The position numbers were made by a program, and so were the translations under genes. Below are positions 9,346 through 17,840 of a stretch of DNA of 64,000 nucleotides, one piece after another. Every line of letters starts with the position of its first letter. Within the stretch, counting starts at the first letter, position 1. Source of the stretch: Gordonia amicalis NBRC 100051 = JCM 11271 (GTDB taxonomy: Bacteria; Actinomycetota; Actinomycetes; Mycobacteriales; Mycobacteriaceae); assembly GCF_000332995.1 (NCBI RefSeq), contig NZ_BANS01000028.1:1-64000 (forward strand). Reading direction: 5' to 3'. The notes under the pieces are model-generated. The model was not told the DNA's origin, did not search any database, and saw only the letters and a list, made by a program, of their open reading frames with translations.

Positions 9346-10196
9346 CCCTCTGCCGCAGGCGATCCCGGGGTGGCGGGCGACAAGCCGAGTTTGTCGGTGA
9401 AGAAGTCCAGCACCCGGTCGAAGGCTTCTCTCGTGGGTTGTCCGGGTTCGTCGTAGAGGTCCTCGGTCAGCACCGAATGCGGCCGGGGGAACATCGAATC
9501 CGGGTTCGCGGCGTCGTCGGGGAGTTCGATCCCGATGAACGAGTCGCCGAGAACTTCCTGGAGATAGGCGAATCGCGAACGTGGCGAGAGCTGATCACCG
9601 GCGAAACGCAGACCCATCACCTCCAGCCCGCGGGCGCATCGTGCCTGCACTTTCGCGAGATCGGCGTCGCCGACGTCGATCGCGCGTGCGCGTCCGGGGA
9701 GGACCGCGAACGGCAGCGACGGCTGCGAGAGCACCGGGGCCAGCATGCGTTCGTCGGTGGCCATCGCGAGCGCGAAGCCGCCGGTGAAACACATTCCGAC
9801 CGCACCCACCCCGGGACCGCCGCAGCGGTCGTGCTCGCGGGCGGCGAGCTCGCGCAGCCACGCCGTGACCGGTGAGGTCTTTCCCGTTGCGAGAATGGTG
9901 AATTCGCGGGTGATGCAGGTCTTGGCGATGGTACCCAGCATCGACCGCATCGAGCCGACCCGGCCGAGGTTGTCCGGCCGAGGATCGCGCCCGTCGACGC
10001 CGAACAGCGACGGCATGACGGCGGTGGCCCCCAGATCGGCGATGCGCCGCGCGACGTCGGCGACCTTCGGACTGATCCCCGGCATCTCGGCGATCACGAT
10101 GACCGCGGGACCCGTGCCCTTGCGGTAGACGCGGCGGGTGTCGCCGCGCAGGGTCACGTCCTCGGCGGTGAAATCGTCGAGCGGGTCGTCGGCCAC
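9342..10196 (-). CDS. dienelactone hydrolase family protein
   Basis: This 284-residue alpha/beta hydrolase has the dienelactone hydrolase nucleophile elbow GMCFTGG, with Cys in place of the usual Ser, as in carboxymethylenebutenolidase. An early [12 protein letters not shown] strand-loop supplies the oxyanion region, and a late PRPHSVL probably holds the catalytic His. The true substrate is unknown. The start is GTG at 10194-10196. The gene lies 6 bases after the DDN-like gene and is transcribed with it. A role in aromatic-lactone turnover is family-based guesswork; no other catechol-pathway gene is nearby. Confidence 0.83.
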   Translation of the reverse strand: MADDPLDDFTAEDVTLRGDTRRVYRKGTGPAVIVIAEMPGISPKVADVARRIADLGATAVMPSLFGVDGRDPRPDNLGRVGSMRSMLGTIAKTCITREFTILATGKTSPVTAWLRELAAREHDRCGGPGVGAVGMCFTGGFALAMATDERMLAPVLSQPSLPFAVLPGRARAIDVGDADLAKVQARCARGLEVMGLRFAGDQLSPRSRFAYLQEVLGDSFIGIELPDDAANPDSMFPRPHSVLTEDLYDEPGQPTREAFDRVLDFFTDKLGLSPATPGSPAAEG

Positions 10197-10202
10197 CGGG
10201 GT

Positions 10203-10577
10203 TTAGGCCTTGTGCAGGGTGCCGAGGAGAGCCGACTCGAAGAGCCGGGCGGGGATCTTCGCGCCGGAGGCGATGTCGGGGGAGTCCGACGGGACGATGC
10301 GCGGACCGGTGACCTGATAACGCTCGTCCTTGCGGATGATGGCGAAGGAACCGGCCGCCTGGACGTTGCGCACCCAGTCGGTGTGCCGGCCGTAGGTGAG
10401 GATGATCGTGAGTTTGTCACGATCGACCCAGGCCAGCACCGGATTCGAGTTGGTCTTTCCGGACTTGCGGCCGACGTGCTCGACCATCGCGAAGGGCGGC
10501 AGGTGGGGTGCCCACTGCCGCTGGATCGGATTGGTGACGATCTTGTTGAAACGGGCCAGTGCGTTGGGCAGTCGCAT
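10203..10577 (-). CDS. DDN-like F420-dependent nitroreductase family protein
   Basis: This 124-residue protein is of the deazaflavin (F420)-dependent nitroreductase / DUF385 type. It shows VEHVGRKSGKTNSNPVLAWV, the conserved strand-turn with G-R-K-S-G-K, then LTYGRHTDWVRNVQAAG. These split-barrel proteins bind F420 and reduce quinones or other substrates. I chose the ATG at 10577 (MRLPNALARF); the open frame upstream (MMRHSGD) adds only seven residues. The TAA lies 6 bases before the dienelactone hydrolase start, forming a two-gene unit. Presence of F420 enzymes fits an actinobacterial host. Confidence 0.85.
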   Translation of the reverse strand: MRLPNALARFNKIVTNPIQRQWAPHLPPFAMVEHVGRKSGKTNSNPVLAWVDRDKLTIILTYGRHTDWVRNVQAAGSFAIIRKDERYQVTGPRIVPSDSPDIASGAKIPARLFESALLGTLHKA

Positions 10578-10654
10578 GTCCCCACTGTGCCGCATCAACT
10601 GCGATCCCGCAGGGTCTTGTGCACTGCGATTCCCTGGCCGTGCGGCAATTGCGG

Positions 10655-11404
10655 CTATTCGGAGGGTGTTCCGAGCACGACTCCGGCCTTCTCGACATCC
10701 GCGATCGCGGTTACCCGCTCGGCGGAGGCGTTCGCGACGTGCACCAGACTGCCACCGGCAACTAGAGGTGCGAGCAGGTGTGCGAGCACGCTGGGCGCGG
10801 TGTGCCAGGGACGCGTCGACACCACGCGGGTGCCGGCGGCGATGCCGTCGCGTTCGGCGACGGTCCGGGCCTCGGTGACCACCTCGGCCGTCGGCATGCC
10901 GTCGAGGGCCTCGACGGCCGGGGACCGCGAGACGAACTGGTCGCCGTGCACCCGCACGACGCTCCCGTAGTCGCCGACCCCGGGCGGGAGATCACGCAGT
11001 GGCAGGGCGAACGGATCGAGTGAGGCCACCACGACCTCGTCGGCGTCGGGATGGTCGTCGAGCCGGTCGCGCGAGGTGAAGACCACCCGTGGCTCCGAAG
11101 CTGCCTCCGCGGCATCGGCGTCCGCGAGGTGGACGTCGGCGCCGGCCCACAGTGCGCCGATCACGATCCCGGCGGTCTGCCAGTGCTCGGGGAGGTCCAC
11201 CACCACGACATCCCCGGCGCCCACCCCGATCTCGTCGACGAGATAGTTGGCGGTCTTGGCCGCCCAGTTGCCGAGGGTGGCCGCCGACAGATCGGTGCGC
11301 TCGCCGGTCGCCTCGTCGTAGTACGTCAGCCGTGGACGCGAATGATCGGCCACCGCACCGAAGATCGCGTCGGCGACGGTGTTCGGACTGCTCAGTTCAC
11401 GCAC
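10655..11404 (-). CDS. TIGR03089 family protein (AMP-binding-like)
   Basis: This 249-residue protein of the actinobacterial TIGR03089 family resembles the N-terminal part of acyl-CoA synthetases: RLTYYDEATGERTDLSAATLGNW, then GAGDVVVVDLPEHWQTAGIVIGAL. It lacks the P-loop and the C-terminal lid of real adenylating enzymes, so catalysis is doubtful. In mycobacteria the same family sits beside the LCP gene (Rv3268-Rv3267, from memory), as here. The GTG at 11402-11404 overlaps the LCP stop region by 13 bases, implying co-transcription after the LCP gene. Function unknown. Confidence 0.85.
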   Translation of the reverse strand: MRELSSPNTVADAIFGAVADHSRPRLTYYDEATGERTDLSAATLGNWAAKTANYLVDEIGVGAGDVVVVDLPEHWQTAGIVIGALWAGADVHLADADAAEAASEPRVVFTSRDRLDDHPDADEVVVASLDPFALPLRDLPPGVGDYGSVVRVHGDQFVSRSPAVEALDGMPTAEVVTEARTVAERDGIAAGTRVVSTRPWHTAPSVLAHLLAPLVAGGSLVHVANASAERVTAIADVEKAGVVLGTPSE

Positions 11405-13542
11405 ATCGGCCCCTTGTTCGCGGCGGTGATCGGCGGGCGCTTGTTGCCGACACGCTCACTGGCCGGGGTGTTGTCGGTCTGGTCGCCGGTGTCGCCGAGC
11501 CCGCCCGGTCCGGCGTAGGTGTTGGTGAGGACCACCTTGAGCTGGTCGTCCGCGAGGTTCGGGTCCTCGACGACCTTCACGCCGCCGAGGTCCTTGGCGA
11601 GCAGCCGCGCGGCGTCGCCATTCTCCTTCGCGTAGATCACCGAGTCCTTGGTGTCGGCCTTGCCGCTGGAGGTCTCACCGGACTGATAGCCCTTGTTGGT
11701 CAGGATGTTCGCCACGTTCGAACCCAGTCCGTCGATGGTGCCCGCGTTGACGACGTCGACCTTGAAATCGCCGCGCTGGGCGTCGGCCCCGGCCTGCTTC
11801 GGGGTGAGGAGGTCGCTGGTGTACGTCTTCACCGCCTGCGGATCCACCTGGACGACGCTCTGCAGACCGTCCTCGCTCCAACCCTGTTCGGTGACGATCG
11901 GGATGGTGGAGAACTTCACGCGGCCGCCGCTGAGGTCCTTGAGTTGCTCCGCGAAGTTGATGATGTTCCAACCGTCGTCGATGACGATCGACCGCGCCAC
12001 CGCGTTCTGCATCTCCGAGAGCTTTCCCGGATCGGTGAGAGTGCCTGCGGACAACACCTTCTGGGTCAGTGACGCCATGAACGCCTGCTGACGTGTGATG
12101 CGGTCGAGGTCGCCGCGCGGGAGTCCGTGACGCTGGCGCACGAAGCTCAGTGCCCTGGGCCCGTCGAGGGTCTGGACACCCTTGCGGAAACGCGCGCCGC
12201 TGAACGGATCCCGGACCGGGGCGTTGAGGCAGACGTCGATGCCGCCGACCGCATTGGTCAGCAGGACGAAGCCGAGCAGGCCGACCTCCGCATAGTGGTC
12301 GACCTGGACGCCGGTGAGGTTGGCGACGGTGTCCACCAACGCCTTCCGGCCGGCCAGCGTGCCTTCCTTCTCCGCCTTCTCGGGCGACTGCCCGGCTTCC
12401 ACGGCGCGGGCGCGCACGCCTTCGCGGGTGGTGCCGTAGGCCGCGTTGATCTTGCTCATGCCGATACCCGGTACGTCGACGTACGAGTCACGTGGGATCG
12501 AGATCGCGGTGGCCGACGAACCGTCCTCGGGGATGCGCACCAGCAGGATGGTGTCGGTGTTGGTGGCGACCTCCTCGCCCGAACGCAGGAGCTTGACCTC
12601 CTCCGGCGAGAGCGGGTTGCCCTTCGCGTCGGTACGGGAGTCGGTGCCCACCAACAGGATGTCGACGGCGCCGTCCTTCGCACCACCCAGACCGAGTCCG
12701 CCGAGCTGCGTGATGCGAGTCTCCAGGTCGGACATCGTGTTCCATGCGTAACCGGTGCACAGCAGCACGGCGACCGATGCGATCGCGATCAACGCGCGAC
12801 CCCATCCGGCGCCCGACGCCCATCCGGCGTGAGGGCGAGTGACGGTGCCGGGCGGAGCGGTCGGCGGAGCGGTCGGTGTGGTGGACTCTGCAGTGGCCGA
12901 GAGCTTTTCGGTCACCGCGGCAGCACTTCGGGCTGTTCCTGCCGAAGCGTGCTTCCCGGGTGCGGCCTTCTTCGGTGGGGTTCTCCTCGGTGCGGCCTTC
13001 TTCGGTGCGGCCTTCTTCGCGGGAGCCTTCTCGGCGTCGGGTCGAGGGACGCGCTTGCGGGCGGAATCCGGTGACGCGGAACGCTTACGTTCGGCGGGTG
13101 CCGACCGCGTGTGGATCTCGCCGGACGAGCGTCGGCCGAGAGGCTCGTCGCCACGCCGCGGCCGGCGGGGAGACGCCGGTTCCTGCGGGGGCACACGCCT
13201 GCGGGGGTCGCGCGGCTCCGCGGGGCGTCGACGAGGCCTGCCTTCGGCATCCCGGGCGGGGATCCGTTCGGGCGGCGGCTGGCGCCGTGCGTGTTGTGCG
13301 GACTCGGCTCGCGACTGCGTCGTGGGAGCACCACGCACCACCCGGCGTCGGGGAGCGCCGGGCTCGGGGTCGGCGGGACGCGGGCGGGCGCCCTGAGGCG
13401 GCCACCCCGGTTCACCAGTGCGTTCGCCGCGCACCGGCCGTCGGCTGTGATCGGCATCCGGAGTGCGCCGGCTGCCCGGCTCCGGCGGTACCGCACGCCT
13501 GGGGCGCGGCCGCCCACGTGCGCCGTCGGATGGTGAATCCAC
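11392..13542 (-). CDS. LCP-family (LytR-CpsA-Psr) cell wall ligase with long basic N-terminal tail
   Basis: This 716-residue protein has one membrane helix at about residues 249-267, an LCP catalytic domain outside (VDILLVGTDSRTD, ISIPRDSYVDVPG, KINAAYG, TLDGPRALSFVRQRHG, DLDRITRQQ) and a C-terminal LytR_C domain (VDVVNAGTIDGLGSNVANIL). LCP enzymes attach arabinogalactan or other glycopolymers to peptidoglycan. That fits the divergent linker genes rmlD and wbbL. The unusual part is the roughly 248-residue cytosolic tail, rich in Arg and Pro, then Lys/Ala/Pro with repeated KKAAP units (about 176-195). The GTG at 13542 with AAAGGGA about 10 bases upstream is my start. The open frame continues to 13968 but would overlap rmlD. 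The tail makes the start uncertain. Confidence 0.87.
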   Translation of the reverse strand: MDSPSDGARGRPRPRRAVPPEPGSRRTPDADHSRRPVRGERTGEPGWPPQGARPRPADPEPGAPRRRVVRGAPTTQSRAESAQHARRQPPPERIPARDAEGRPRRRPAEPRDPRRRVPPQEPASPRRPRRGDEPLGRRSSGEIHTRSAPAERKRSASPDSARKRVPRPDAEKAPAKKAAPKKAAPRRTPPKKAAPGKHASAGTARSAAAVTEKLSATAESTTPTAPPTAPPGTVTRPHAGWASGAGWGRALIAIASVAVLLCTGYAWNTMSDLETRITQLGGLGLGGAKDGAVDILLVGTDSRTDAKGNPLSPEEVKLLRSGEEVATNTDTILLVRIPEDGSSATAISIPRDSYVDVPGIGMSKINAAYGTTREGVRARAVEAGQSPEKAEKEGTLAGRKALVDTVANLTGVQVDHYAEVGLLGFVLLTNAVGGIDVCLNAPVRDPFSGARFRKGVQTLDGPRALSFVRQRHGLPRGDLDRITRQQAFMASLTQKVLSAGTLTDPGKLSEMQNAVARSIVIDDGWNIINFAEQLKDLSGGRVKFSTIPIVTEQGWSEDGLQSVVQVDPQAVKTYTSDLLTPKQAGADAQRGDFKVDVVNAGTIDGLGSNVANILTNKGYQSGETSSGKADTKDSVIYAKENGDAARLLAKDLGGVKVVEDPNLADDQLKVVLTNTYAGPGGLGDTGDQTDNTPASERVGNKRPPITAANKGPMCVN

Positions 13543-13759
13543 TGGTCCGCGGTCCCTTTCGTGGTCGTCGTGCTGCTCGACGGTGGCGTCCGGTCGGTCC
13601 GCGCCATGGGATTGTCGGTGCAGGAGTGAAAGCTGATGTTGCTGTCGCCAGGCTACTGAAGTGATTCGGGAATTCGAGAACGCAACGCCGAGAAGTCGAG
13701 TAGCGGTCGTCACGTGTTGATGGACGGCCGAGTCGTGGCACGCCGGGGTCTGCGGCACG

Positions 13760-14710
13760 ATGGTGGCCATGCGTGTCACGCCCAGCACCCCCACCGTGTA
13801 CATCGTCGGCGCCGGCGGGCAGCTCGGCACCGCACTCCAGGAGAGGACTGCCCAGGCACCCGACTCCGTGGTGTGGCGTCCGCTGACCTCCGCCGACATC
13901 GACATCACCGACGAGACATCGGTCGCGGCCGCGCTGGGCGACCTCGGCGCCGGCGACGTCGTGGTCAACTGTGCCGCCTACACCGACGTCGACGGTGCCG
14001 AGTCTGATCCGGAGGGTGCGCGCCGGGTCAACGTCACCGGTCCGGCACTGCTCGCCGCCCAGACCGCCGCCGCGGGGGCGTGGTTGATCCATGTCTCCAC
14101 CGACTACGTCTTTCCCGGTACCCCGCTCGACGGCCCGGGCTCAGCGGGCGACCGTCCCGACGGCTACGAACCCGATGACGTGAGCGGCGAACCGGCAACC
14201 GTCTACGGGGCAACCAAACTCGCCGGTGAACGCGCCGCACTCGACGCGGACCCGCGTGCCACCGTCGTGCGCACCGCGTGGGTCTACACCGGCGGACCCG
14301 AGAGCCGCGACTTCGTCGGGACGATGCGTCGTCTCGAGCAGACACGCGACACCGTGTCGGTCGTCGACGACCAGCTCGGTTCGCCCACCTACTGCATCGA
14401 CCTCGCCGACGGGCTGTGGGAGCTGGTGGCCGCCGGGCCCCGCCCCGAGGTCACCGGAACCGTCCTGCACGCCACCAACGCGGGCCGCGCGACGTGGTTC
14501 GAGGTGGCGGCGGCCGTCTTCGAGGAGGTCGGCGCCGAACGTTCACGCGTGCTGCCCACCACCACGGCGGAGTTCCGGCGCCCGGCACCGCGTCCGGCGT
14601 ATTCGGTGCTCTCCGGACGCTCCTGGGCCGCGGCGGGGCTGACGCCGCTACGGGACTGGCGCGCCGCGCTGCACGCGTCGATCGTCGAGCCGGGCGGTTC
14701 GTTACCCTGA
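13760..14710 (+). CDS. rmlD: dTDP-4-dehydrorhamnose reductase
   Basis: This 316-residue extended SDR reduces dTDP-4-keto-L-rhamnose to dTDP-L-rhamnose. It has the NAD(P)-binding VGAGGQLGTAL, NCAAYTDVDGAE, the STDYVFPG segment and the catalytic YGATKLAGE (Y-x3-K). dTDP-rhamnose is the donor for the next gene, wbbL. The first ATG is 13760; ATG 13769 is equally possible (313 aa). The 217 bases upstream separate it from the divergent LCP gene and probably hold both promoters, though I see no strong elements there. Confidence 0.94.
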   Translation: MVAMRVTPSTPTVYIVGAGGQLGTALQERTAQAPDSVVWRPLTSADIDITDETSVAAALGDLGAGDVVVNCAAYTDVDGAESDPEGARRVNVTGPALLAAQTAAAGAWLIHVSTDYVFPGTPLDGPGSAGDRPDGYEPDDVSGEPATVYGATKLAGERAALDADPRATVVRTAWVYTGGPESRDFVGTMRRLEQTRDTVSVVDDQLGSPTYCIDLADGLWELVAAGPRPEVTGTVLHATNAGRATWFEVAAAVFEEVGAERSRVLPTTTAEFRRPAPRPAYSVLSGRSWAAAGLTPLRDWRAALHASIVEPGGSLP

Positions 14711-14714
14711 GCCG

Positions 14715-15611
14715 GTGCCCGCTCAGCTAGCCGTCGTCACGGTGACCTACTTCTCCGGTGATCACCTCGCGACATTCCTTCGCAGTCTCGACGCCGTGAC
14801 CGATGTGATGCCGCAGGTCGTCATCGCAGACAACGGCTCCGACGACGGTGCACCCGAACAGGCCGAGAAGGACTACGAGTCGGTGAAACTGGTCCGCACC
14901 GGCGGCAACCTCGGCTACGGCCGCGCGATGAACCGCGGGGTCGCCGAGATCGATCCCGACATCGAGTTCGTGCTCATCGCCAACCCGGACGTCGAGTGGA
15001 AGCCGGGCTCGATCGACGAACTCCTCGACGCTGCGCGGCGCTGGCCGCGTGCGGGATCGCTGGGACCGCTCATCCGGGAACCCGACGGCACCATCTACCC
15101 GTCGGCGCGACGCGTTCCCGACCTCGTCTCCGGCACCGGTCACGCCATCCTCGGCACGGTGTGGAAAAAGAATCCGTGGACCGCGGCCTATCGCGCCGAC
15201 GACGAGGCGCCGTCGGAACGGGCCGTCGGCTGGCTCTCGGGGTCGTGCCTGCTGGTTCGACGGGAGGCCTTCGACGCCGTCGGCGGCTTCGACCCCCGCT
15301 ATTTCATGTACATGGAGGACGTCGACCTGGGCGACCGCCTGGGCAAGGCCGGCTGGCAGAACGTCTATGTCCCCTCGGCCGAGATCGTGCACACCAAGGG
15401 GCACAGCGCCGGTCGGAACCCCGAGAAGATGCTGCCCGCACACCACGAGAGTGCCTATCGGTTCCAGGCCGACCGCAACCCCGGTGTGTGGCGTGCACCG
15501 CTGCGGCTCGCGCTGCGCGTCGGCCTGGCCGCGCGGTCGCGTCTTGCGGTCCGAGCGGCCCGCCGGACCACGTCGACGGAGAACACCTCGACGAGCGAAG
15601 ACAACGGATGA
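14715..15611 (+). CDS. wbbL: WbbL-type rhamnosyltransferase (GT2)
   Basis: This is a 298-residue family-2 glycosyltransferase. Motifs: VVTVTYFSGDHL, ADNGSDDGAPE, NPDVEW (DXD-type metal site), WLSGSCLLVRREAFDAVGGFD and YMEDVDLGDRL. In mycobacteria WbbL transfers rhamnose from dTDP-Rha to decaprenyl-PP-GlcNAc, forming the linker between arabinogalactan and peptidoglycan. The GTG start lies 4 bases after the rmlD stop, and the TGA overlaps the next start (ATGA). The order rmlD-wbbL-manB equals Rv3266c-Rv3265c-Rv3264c as I recall it, which supports the assignment. Confidence 0.94.
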   Translation: MPAQLAVVTVTYFSGDHLATFLRSLDAVTDVMPQVVIADNGSDDGAPEQAEKDYESVKLVRTGGNLGYGRAMNRGVAEIDPDIEFVLIANPDVEWKPGSIDELLDAARRWPRAGSLGPLIREPDGTIYPSARRVPDLVSGTGHAILGTVWKKNPWTAAYRADDEAPSERAVGWLSGSCLLVRREAFDAVGGFDPRYFMYMEDVDLGDRLGKAGWQNVYVPSAEIVHTKGHSAGRNPEKMLPAHHESAYRFQADRNPGVWRAPLRLALRVGLAARSRLAVRAARRTTSTENTSTSEDNG

Positions 15612-16789
15612 GTGCTGAAGTGAATACCGGACATCACGAAGAAGGGACCGATCAAGTGGATCAGTACACCGTGCGCGAGTCGGTGGGGCGCGCGTCCGTC
15701 GGCGGATCGGCGCCTGTTGCCGAGGGCGTCGAGGCGGTCGTCCTCGTCGGCGGCAAGGGCACCCGGCTCCGTCCGCTCACGCTCTCGGCGCCCAAGCCGA
15801 TGCTGCCCACCGCGGGCCTGCCCTTCCTCACGCACCTGCTGTCGCGCATCCACGCGGCCGGGATCCGCGACGTCGTCCTCAGTACCTCGTTCAAGGCCGA
15901 GGTGTTCAGCGAGTACTACGGCGACGGCTCCAAACTGGGCCTGCGTCTGCGCTACGTCACCGAGGACGAGCCGCTCGGCACCGGCGGCGGCATCCGCAAC
16001 GTCCTCGACGAGCTGACCGCCGACACCATCGTCGTGTTCAACGGCGACGTGCTCGGCGGCACCGATGTGCGCGACGTCATCGACAGCCATCGCGCGGCCG
16101 ACGCCGACGTGACCATCCACCTCGTCCGGGTGAGCGATCCGCGCGCGTTCGGCTGCGTGCCGACCGACGGCGACGGCCGCGTCACCGCCTTCCTGGAGAA
16201 GACCCAGGACCCGCCGACAGATCAGATCAATGCCGGCACATACGTTTTCAACCGCAAGATCATCGAGTCGATCCCGTATGGCGTGCCCGTCTCGGTGGAG
16301 CGCGAGGTCTTCCCGCGCCTGCTCACCGAGGGCAAGCACGTCCACGCCCACGTCGACCACGCCTACTGGCGCGACATGGGCACCCCGGAGGACTTCGTCC
16401 GCGGCTCGGCCGACCTGGTGCGCGGCATCGCACCGTCACCGGCGCTCGGTGATCGCCACGGCGAGTCGCTGGTCCACGAGGGTGCCGGCGTCGGCCCGGG
16501 TGCCCTGCTGATCGGCGGCACCGTCGTCGGCCGAGGCGCGGAGGTCGGGCCCCGCGCCCGCCTCGACGGTGCGGTGGTCTTCGACGGCGCGGTCATCGAG
16601 GCCGGTGCGGTCGTCGAGCGCTCGATCATCGGTTTCGGCGCACGAATCGGTCCGCGGGCACTGATCCGCGACACCGTCATCGGCGACGGCGCGGACATCG
16701 GTGCGCGCTGCGAACTCCTGCGCGGCGCACGCGTGTGGCCGGGAATCGAGATCCCCGACAACGGAATCCGCTTCTCGACTGACGTGTGA
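15608..16789 (+). CDS. manB: mannose-1-phosphate guanylyltransferase-like nucleotidyltransferase
   Basis: This 393-residue sugar-nucleotide synthase has an N-terminal nucleotidyltransferase domain with LVGGKGTRLRPLTLSAPKPM and FNGDVLGGTD. The C-terminal left-handed beta-helix is visible as hexad repeats from about residue 280 (GAGVGPGALLIGG, VVGRGAEVGPRA, VIGDGADIGARC). It probably makes GDP-mannose for mannolipids, as proposed for Rv3264c. The ATG at 15608 is chosen because it overlaps the wbbL stop (ATGA). A GTG at 15656 with AGAAGGGA upstream would give 377 residues, nearer the roughly 359 residues I recall for the mycobacterial protein. Substrate specificity is inferred from synteny. Confidence 0.88.
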   Translation: MSAEVNTGHHEEGTDQVDQYTVRESVGRASVGGSAPVAEGVEAVVLVGGKGTRLRPLTLSAPKPMLPTAGLPFLTHLLSRIHAAGIRDVVLSTSFKAEVFSEYYGDGSKLGLRLRYVTEDEPLGTGGGIRNVLDELTADTIVVFNGDVLGGTDVRDVIDSHRAADADVTIHLVRVSDPRAFGCVPTDGDGRVTAFLEKTQDPPTDQINAGTYVFNRKIIESIPYGVPVSVEREVFPRLLTEGKHVHAHVDHAYWRDMGTPEDFVRGSADLVRGIAPSPALGDRHGESLVHEGAGVGPGALLIGGTVVGRGAEVGPRARLDGAVVFDGAVIEAGAVVERSIIGFGARIGPRALIRDTVIGDGADIGARCELLRGARVWPGIEIPDNGIRFSTDV

Positions 16790-16824
16790 GGCGCCTCGCG
16801 AACTCGGCGCGCGTGTGAGACCCC

Positions 16825-16896
16825 GCAAACCCACCCTTTTTCGGCAAACCCAGCACCCCCTCAGGGGGCGGATCTGCCGAAAATGGGTGGGTTTGC
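16825..16896. terminator. long inverted repeat between manB and the O-methyltransferase gene
   Basis: Two 22-base arms (16825-16846 and 16875-16896) are reverse complements with one mismatch. The 28-base loop contains a second small hairpin, CCCCCTCAGGGGG. It lies between convergent genes and could terminate transcription in both directions. It may also be a dispersed repeat unit. Confidence 0.7.
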
Positions 16897-16903
16897 GTTG
16901 TGG

Positions 16904-17551
16904 TCAGCGGGTCTTGACCGCCGCGAGCACACCGGGCCCGAGCGGGATCACGACCGGCAGGAGGCGCTCGTCGTCGGCGATCAGCAGGGCCGCCTCGCGC
17001 GCGGCCGCGGTCGGCGGGTCGGTGCGGGACGGATCGCCCACGGTGCCGTCGGCCGTCGCGTTGTGCACCACGACGACACCGCCGTCGCGCAGCATGCGGA
17101 CGGCCTCGGTCACGAACCGCGGCAGGTCCAGCAAGGGACCGTCGATGAAGACCAGGTCGTAGGACGTGTCCGAGAGACGCGGCAGCACGTCGGTGGGTGT
17201 GCCGTTGATCAGGCGCGTGCGGCCGGGGGAGATGTCGGCCCCGGCGAACGACGCCCGCGCCGCACGATGGTGCTCGGGTTCGGGGTCGATGGTGGTCAGG
17301 ACCCCGTCGGCGGCCATGCCGTTGAGCAACCACAGACCGCTCACGCCGGTGCCGGTGCCGATCTCGGCCACGGCCTTGGCGTCGGCGGTGCGGGCCAGGA
17401 GTGCGAGCAGCGCACCGACCGCTGGGCTCACGGGCGTGGCACCCAGTTCCTCTGCGCGGGCACGGGCGGCGATGACGGCGTCGTCCTCGACGATCGCCGA
17501 CTCGGCGTAGGCGATCAGATCGGGGCCGGCGGACGGGGTTGACTCGGTCAC
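16904..17551 (-). CDS. class I SAM-dependent O-methyltransferase
   Basis: This 215-residue methyltransferase is of the catechol/caffeoyl-CoA O-methyltransferase type (methyltransf_3). SAM-binding motif I is VAEIGTGTGVSGLWLLNGM, motif II LTTIDPEPEH, and the metal/substrate loop DLVFIDGPLLDLPRF. It is syntenic with Rv1220c beside sigE, as far as I recall. The start is GTG at 17549-17551. It is divergent from sigE, with 289 bases between them. The natural acceptor is unknown. Confidence 0.9.
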   Translation of the reverse strand: MTESTPSAGPDLIAYAESAIVEDDAVIAARARAEELGATPVSPAVGALLALLARTADAKAVAEIGTGTGVSGLWLLNGMAADGVLTTIDPEPEHHRAARASFAGADISPGRTRLINGTPTDVLPRLSDTSYDLVFIDGPLLDLPRFVTEAVRMLRDGGVVVVHNATADGTVGDPSRTDPPTAAAREAALLIADDERLLPVVIPLGPGVLAAVKTR

Positions 17552-17840
17552 GCGTCGAGGTTAGACCGCAGGCCCGGTCAACGCGGACATGGCACGCCGA
17601 CCTGGGCGAATCCCGGGCCGCGGTCGGAGCCCGTCACATCCTCAGGGAACACTCAGGGGACTCATACGGCGACCACACTCCGATACGAGAGGGTGAGTGC
17701 GTCCGGTTGACGGTACTGCCCGGCGAGTCGGTGTGAAGCCCCGGCGCGTTGGGAATACCGGACCGGTGCGACGTTGTTCGACACGGTGAGTGCTCTGGGT
17801 CACCGGGCTGTGTTCACGAGAGAGGAACCGACCACCCACC
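17552..17840. promoter_or_regulatory. O-methyltransferase/sigE divergent control region
   Basis: This 289-base stretch has no gene. It contains direct repeats CTCAGGGA (17641-17648) and CTCAGGGG (17652-17659) followed by CTCA (17661-17664), an 11-base period typical of OmpR-family regulator binding. In M. tuberculosis MprA is reported to control sigE, and the repeats resemble what I remember of its box. GGGAATACC (17752-17760) followed by GTTC (17776-17779) is a weak ECF-type promoter candidate. Confidence 0.45.

Noticed and set aside
13543..13968. N-terminal extension of the LCP frame up to 13968
   Set aside because: It would overlap the 5' end of rmlD and the divergent promoter region. The residues there are not LCP-like, and a GTG at 13542 with an upstream SD-like AAAGGGA is available.
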